A DNA stretch of 6,927 bases, taken from contig JALVZI010000126.1 of the NCBI GenBank assembly GCA_027022125.1, forward strand, positions 2,666 to 9,592, written 5' to 3'. Each line of letters opens with the position of its first letter. Within the stretch, counting starts at the first letter, position 1. Position numbers and translations under genes: made by a program. Under the pieces are notes generated by a model. It worked only from the letters and a program-made list of their open reading frames with translations, did not search any database and was not told the origin of the DNA. Source of the DNA: Anaerolineae bacterium (GTDB lineage: Bacteria > Chloroflexota > Anaerolineae > 4572-78). Positions 5,531 to 6,927 of this stretch are shown here, piece by piece.

Positions 5531-5536
5531 AAGAGG
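5531..5536 (+). promoter_or_regulatory. Ribosome binding site deciding the lipoprotein start
   Basis: AAGAGG lies five bases before ATG 5542. The upstream in-frame ATG at 5500 has no such site and would put 14 extra residues (MWYTFAGIYRQEVC) before a clean lipoprotein signal peptide. Confidence 0.6.
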
Positions 5537-5541
5537 TTTGT

Positions 5542-6774
5542 ATGCACAAAAGACAGATAATTTTCATTTTTGCCGCCATCATCGCCGTGTTGAGTGTTTC
5601 GGCGTGCAGCAGATACCCGCTGCTGTACGATGTTTCCATATCCCCGGATACGATTTCTCCCAACGGCGACGGCATTGCCGATGCCACTCGTTTCAGTTAT
5701 AAATTGTCGCGCAGCGCCGATTTGTCCATCTATTTGGTGGATGAGCAGGGCACGGAACACTATTTCCGCGACCATCGCCGCCGCTCGCAGGGCAGTTATC
5801 GGGTGGATTTCGGCGGGGTGATTGACGGCGCTATGCTGCCCGACGGAAAATACACGTGGGTGGTAGAAGCCGTGGCTGATGACGGAGAAACCAAGCAGAA
5901 AGGCGGCACGCTCGTCATAGAAAATGCCGACACCACTCGCCCGGAGTTTCGGGGTTTCAGCGTGTATCCCAAAGAGTTTACCCCCAACCGCGACGGCATT
6001 AACGACCGGGTGACCATCAATTACTATCTCACCAAGAAAGCCGACGTGCAGGTGTATCTCATCGCCCCCGATGGCGAAACACGCTATCCCATTGAAGAGA
6101 AAGAACGCGATGTGGAGCCAGGCGACCCCGGTTTTCACACCTATGATTATGAAGGTGGAGTGGATTTGGGTGCAGAACCGCCCCCCGACGGCACATATAT
6201 CATCCGTGCGGAAGCGGTGGACAAAGTGGGCAACCGCACGGTGGTTACCGACACACTCACCATCGCCGAGGGGGGCGTGCCCCGTGCAGATATTGTCAGC
6301 GGGGATGTGGATTTTTACAACCCGGAAACGGGCGACCGCACCGTGCCGCTGAAACACACGCTGGCATTCACCCTGACGGTGGAAAATTTCGGCGATGTGC
6401 CCATTCGCACCATCGGTCCGAGTTCCGGCACGCATTATACCAGCGAAGAGAATTTCAACACGCTCGGATTTCCGCAATCGTCGGGCGCGTGGCGGGTCGG
6501 TATTGATTTTGAGGGCAATCCGAGTTACGCCTATCCCTATCGCTGGGCACTCGGCAATTTGGATGAGTTGGAACAGCGGGTCATCAACGGGCACACGGAA
6601 TACTATCTGATGCCCGGCAAACGCGCCATCGTGACCGGCAGTATCCAACTGAATGATATTCCACTGGGCAATAAAGATGTTGTTTATTTTTGGGCGGGAC
6701 TCATCCATGAGGATGTGGCGATTGATGCTTTCAATGACCACGTTGACCCCACCCAAATCAATATAGGATTTTGA
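5542..6774 (+). CDS. Predicted lipoprotein with two FlgD-like Ig repeats and an unrecognised C-terminal domain
   Basis: A 410-residue protein anchored outside the membrane by lipid on Cys22. The signal peptide has a basic start (MHKR), a hydrophobic core (5-18) and the lipobox VSAC (19-22). Two related beta-sandwich repeats follow, at about 32-113 and 140-232. Each opens with a SPNGDGIAD-type motif (39-47; TPNRDGIND, 147-155), which resembles a calcium-binding loop, and ends with a DGKYTWVVEA / DGTYIIRAEA strand. This matches FlgD Ig-like and gliding-motility C-terminal type domains. Residues 250-410 form a separate domain rich in aromatic residues, with short motifs NFNTLG, GAWRVGIDF, YPYRWALG, YYLMPGK and FWAGLIHEDV; I do not recognise it. 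No enzyme motif is seen, so binding or a structural surface role is the most that can be inferred. The start is set by the AAGAGG site and the lipobox. It follows the sensor kinase by 61 bases on the same strand and may be co-transcribed. An antisense open frame of 441 codons here is a composition artefact. Confidence 0.85.
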   Translation: MHKRQIIFIFAAIIAVLSVSACSRYPLLYDVSISPDTISPNGDGIADATRFSYKLSRSADLSIYLVDEQGTEHYFRDHRRRSQGSYRVDFGGVIDGAMLPDGKYTWVVEAVADDGETKQKGGTLVIENADTTRPEFRGFSVYPKEFTPNRDGINDRVTINYYLTKKADVQVYLIAPDGETRYPIEEKERDVEPGDPGFHTYDYEGGVDLGAEPPPDGTYIIRAEAVDKVGNRTVVTDTLTIAEGGVPRADIVSGDVDFYNPETGDRTVPLKHTLAFTLTVENFGDVPIRTIGPSSGTHYTSEENFNTLGFPQSSGAWRVGIDFEGNPSYAYPYRWALGNLDELEQRVINGHTEYYLMPGKRAIVTGSIQLNDIPLGNKDVVYFWAGLIHEDVAIDAFNDHVDPTQINIGF

Positions 6775-6786
6775 GGGGGAGCAATT

Positions 6787-6814
6787 AGTTGTCAGTTGTC
6801 AGTTTTCAGTTTTT
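6787..6814. repeat. Heptanucleotide tandem repeat, 4 units (locus D)
   Basis: Units are AGTTGTC, AGTTGTC, AGTTTTC, AGTTTTT, starting 12 bases after the lipoprotein stop. The period is the same as at 667-722, 2167-2194 and 2863-2890, but the unit differs (AGTTNTC rather than CNATTCG), so this is a second heptamer family. Confidence 0.75.
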
Positions 6815-6843
6815 AGGTTCTGTTGACGTTTCGTTTTCAGTGG

Positions 6844-6902
6844 GAAAAACGCATCCTGAGTAGCGGTTTGCGGAGCAAACCGCGTATCGAAGGGCGTTTT
6901 TC
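6844..6902 (-). repeat. Palindromic (REP-like) element, copy 3, inverted orientation
   Basis: A perfect 59-bp architecture. The outer stem GAAAAACGC/GCGTTTTTC (6844-6852 with 6894-6902) has 9 bp. The boxes are ATCCTGAGTA (6853-6862) and GTATCGAAGG (6884-6893). The apical stem GCGGTTTGC/GCAAACCGC (6863-6871 with 6875-6883) has 9 bp, with a GGA loop. The boxes are identical to copy 2, while apical stem and loop differ with pairing kept. The run of five T in the outer arm could let it act as a weak terminator for the lipoprotein gene. Confidence 0.85.
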
Positions 6903-6904
6903 TT

Positions 6905-6927
6905 GCCGATTTTTACCCTTCGATACG
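6905..6927 (+). repeat. Palindromic (REP-like) element, copy 4, direct orientation, cut by window end
   Basis: The left arm GCCGATTTTTA resembles the copy 1 left arm (GCCGATTTCA). It is followed by the box CCTTCGATAC at 6917-6926, identical to copy 1. The rest lies beyond the window. Copies 3 and 4 form an inverted-direct pair, the opposite order to copies 1 and 2. Confidence 0.7.

Noticed and set aside
5431..6756. 441-codon minus-strand open frame opposite the lipoprotein gene
   Set aside because: The plus strand has a clear lipobox, ribosome site and repeated domains. The minus frame has no recognisable motif and fully overlaps it, so it is a codon-bias shadow.
6821..6843. TTGACG near 6822 as a -35 box of a downstream promoter
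   Set aside because: No acceptable -10 lies 16-18 bases further on; that interval runs into the outer arm of the palindromic element.

Overview
This 6.9 kb window looks like ordinary chromosome from a moderately GC-rich bacterium. The form of the two housekeeping proteins (release factor 2 and a cysteine-free ribosomal protein L33), the large GT-C-like membrane protein family, and intergenic DNA full of heptanucleotide tandem repeats and palindromic repeats remind me most of Chloroflexota (Anaerolineae-type). No 16S rRNA or other phylogenetic marker beyond these two proteins is present, so that assignment is an inference of modest confidence.

Layout. (1) 1-660, plus strand: the 3' part of prfB, with the SPF and GGQ motifs of RF2; its start lies before the window. 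(2) 667-722: eight tandem heptamers. (3) 738-2180, plus: a 480-residue polytopic membrane protein with a C-terminal soluble part, resembling uncharacterised GT-C-like proteins, starting at GTG. (4) 2198-2857, minus, converging on it: a DtxR/MntR-family metalloregulator with a FeoA-type C-terminal domain and manganese-type ligands. It has a good sigma-70 promoter with a palindrome over the -35 box. (5) 2954-3110: two copies of a structured palindromic repeat, flanked by imperfect 12-bp inverted repeats. (6) 3166-3330, minus: a 54-codon rpmG (L33) gene with its own intrinsic terminator. (7) 3444-5480, plus, divergent from rpmG: a membrane sensor histidine kinase with a periplasmic solute-binding domain, a PAS domain and a HisKA/HATPase core. 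The rpmG and kinase promoters overlap at their -10 boxes. (8) 5542-6774, plus: a lipoprotein with two FlgD-like Ig repeats and a C-terminal domain I do not recognise. (9) 6787-6927: four more heptamers, then the palindromic repeat again and the start of a fourth copy cut by the window end.

How they fit together. prfB and rpmG are translation housekeeping genes. The metalloregulator probably controls metal uptake genes elsewhere and possibly itself. The kinase has no response regulator in the window; its closest partner by position is the lipoprotein 61 bases downstream, which would be on the same extracytoplasmic side as the kinase sensor domain. The strongest unexplained structure is in the repeats. 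One palindromic element has a fixed pair of 10-nt boxes between variable, co-varying stems. A separate heptamer family sits at gene borders, supplying one gene's stop codon and forming the leader (or an N-terminal extension) of the regulator.
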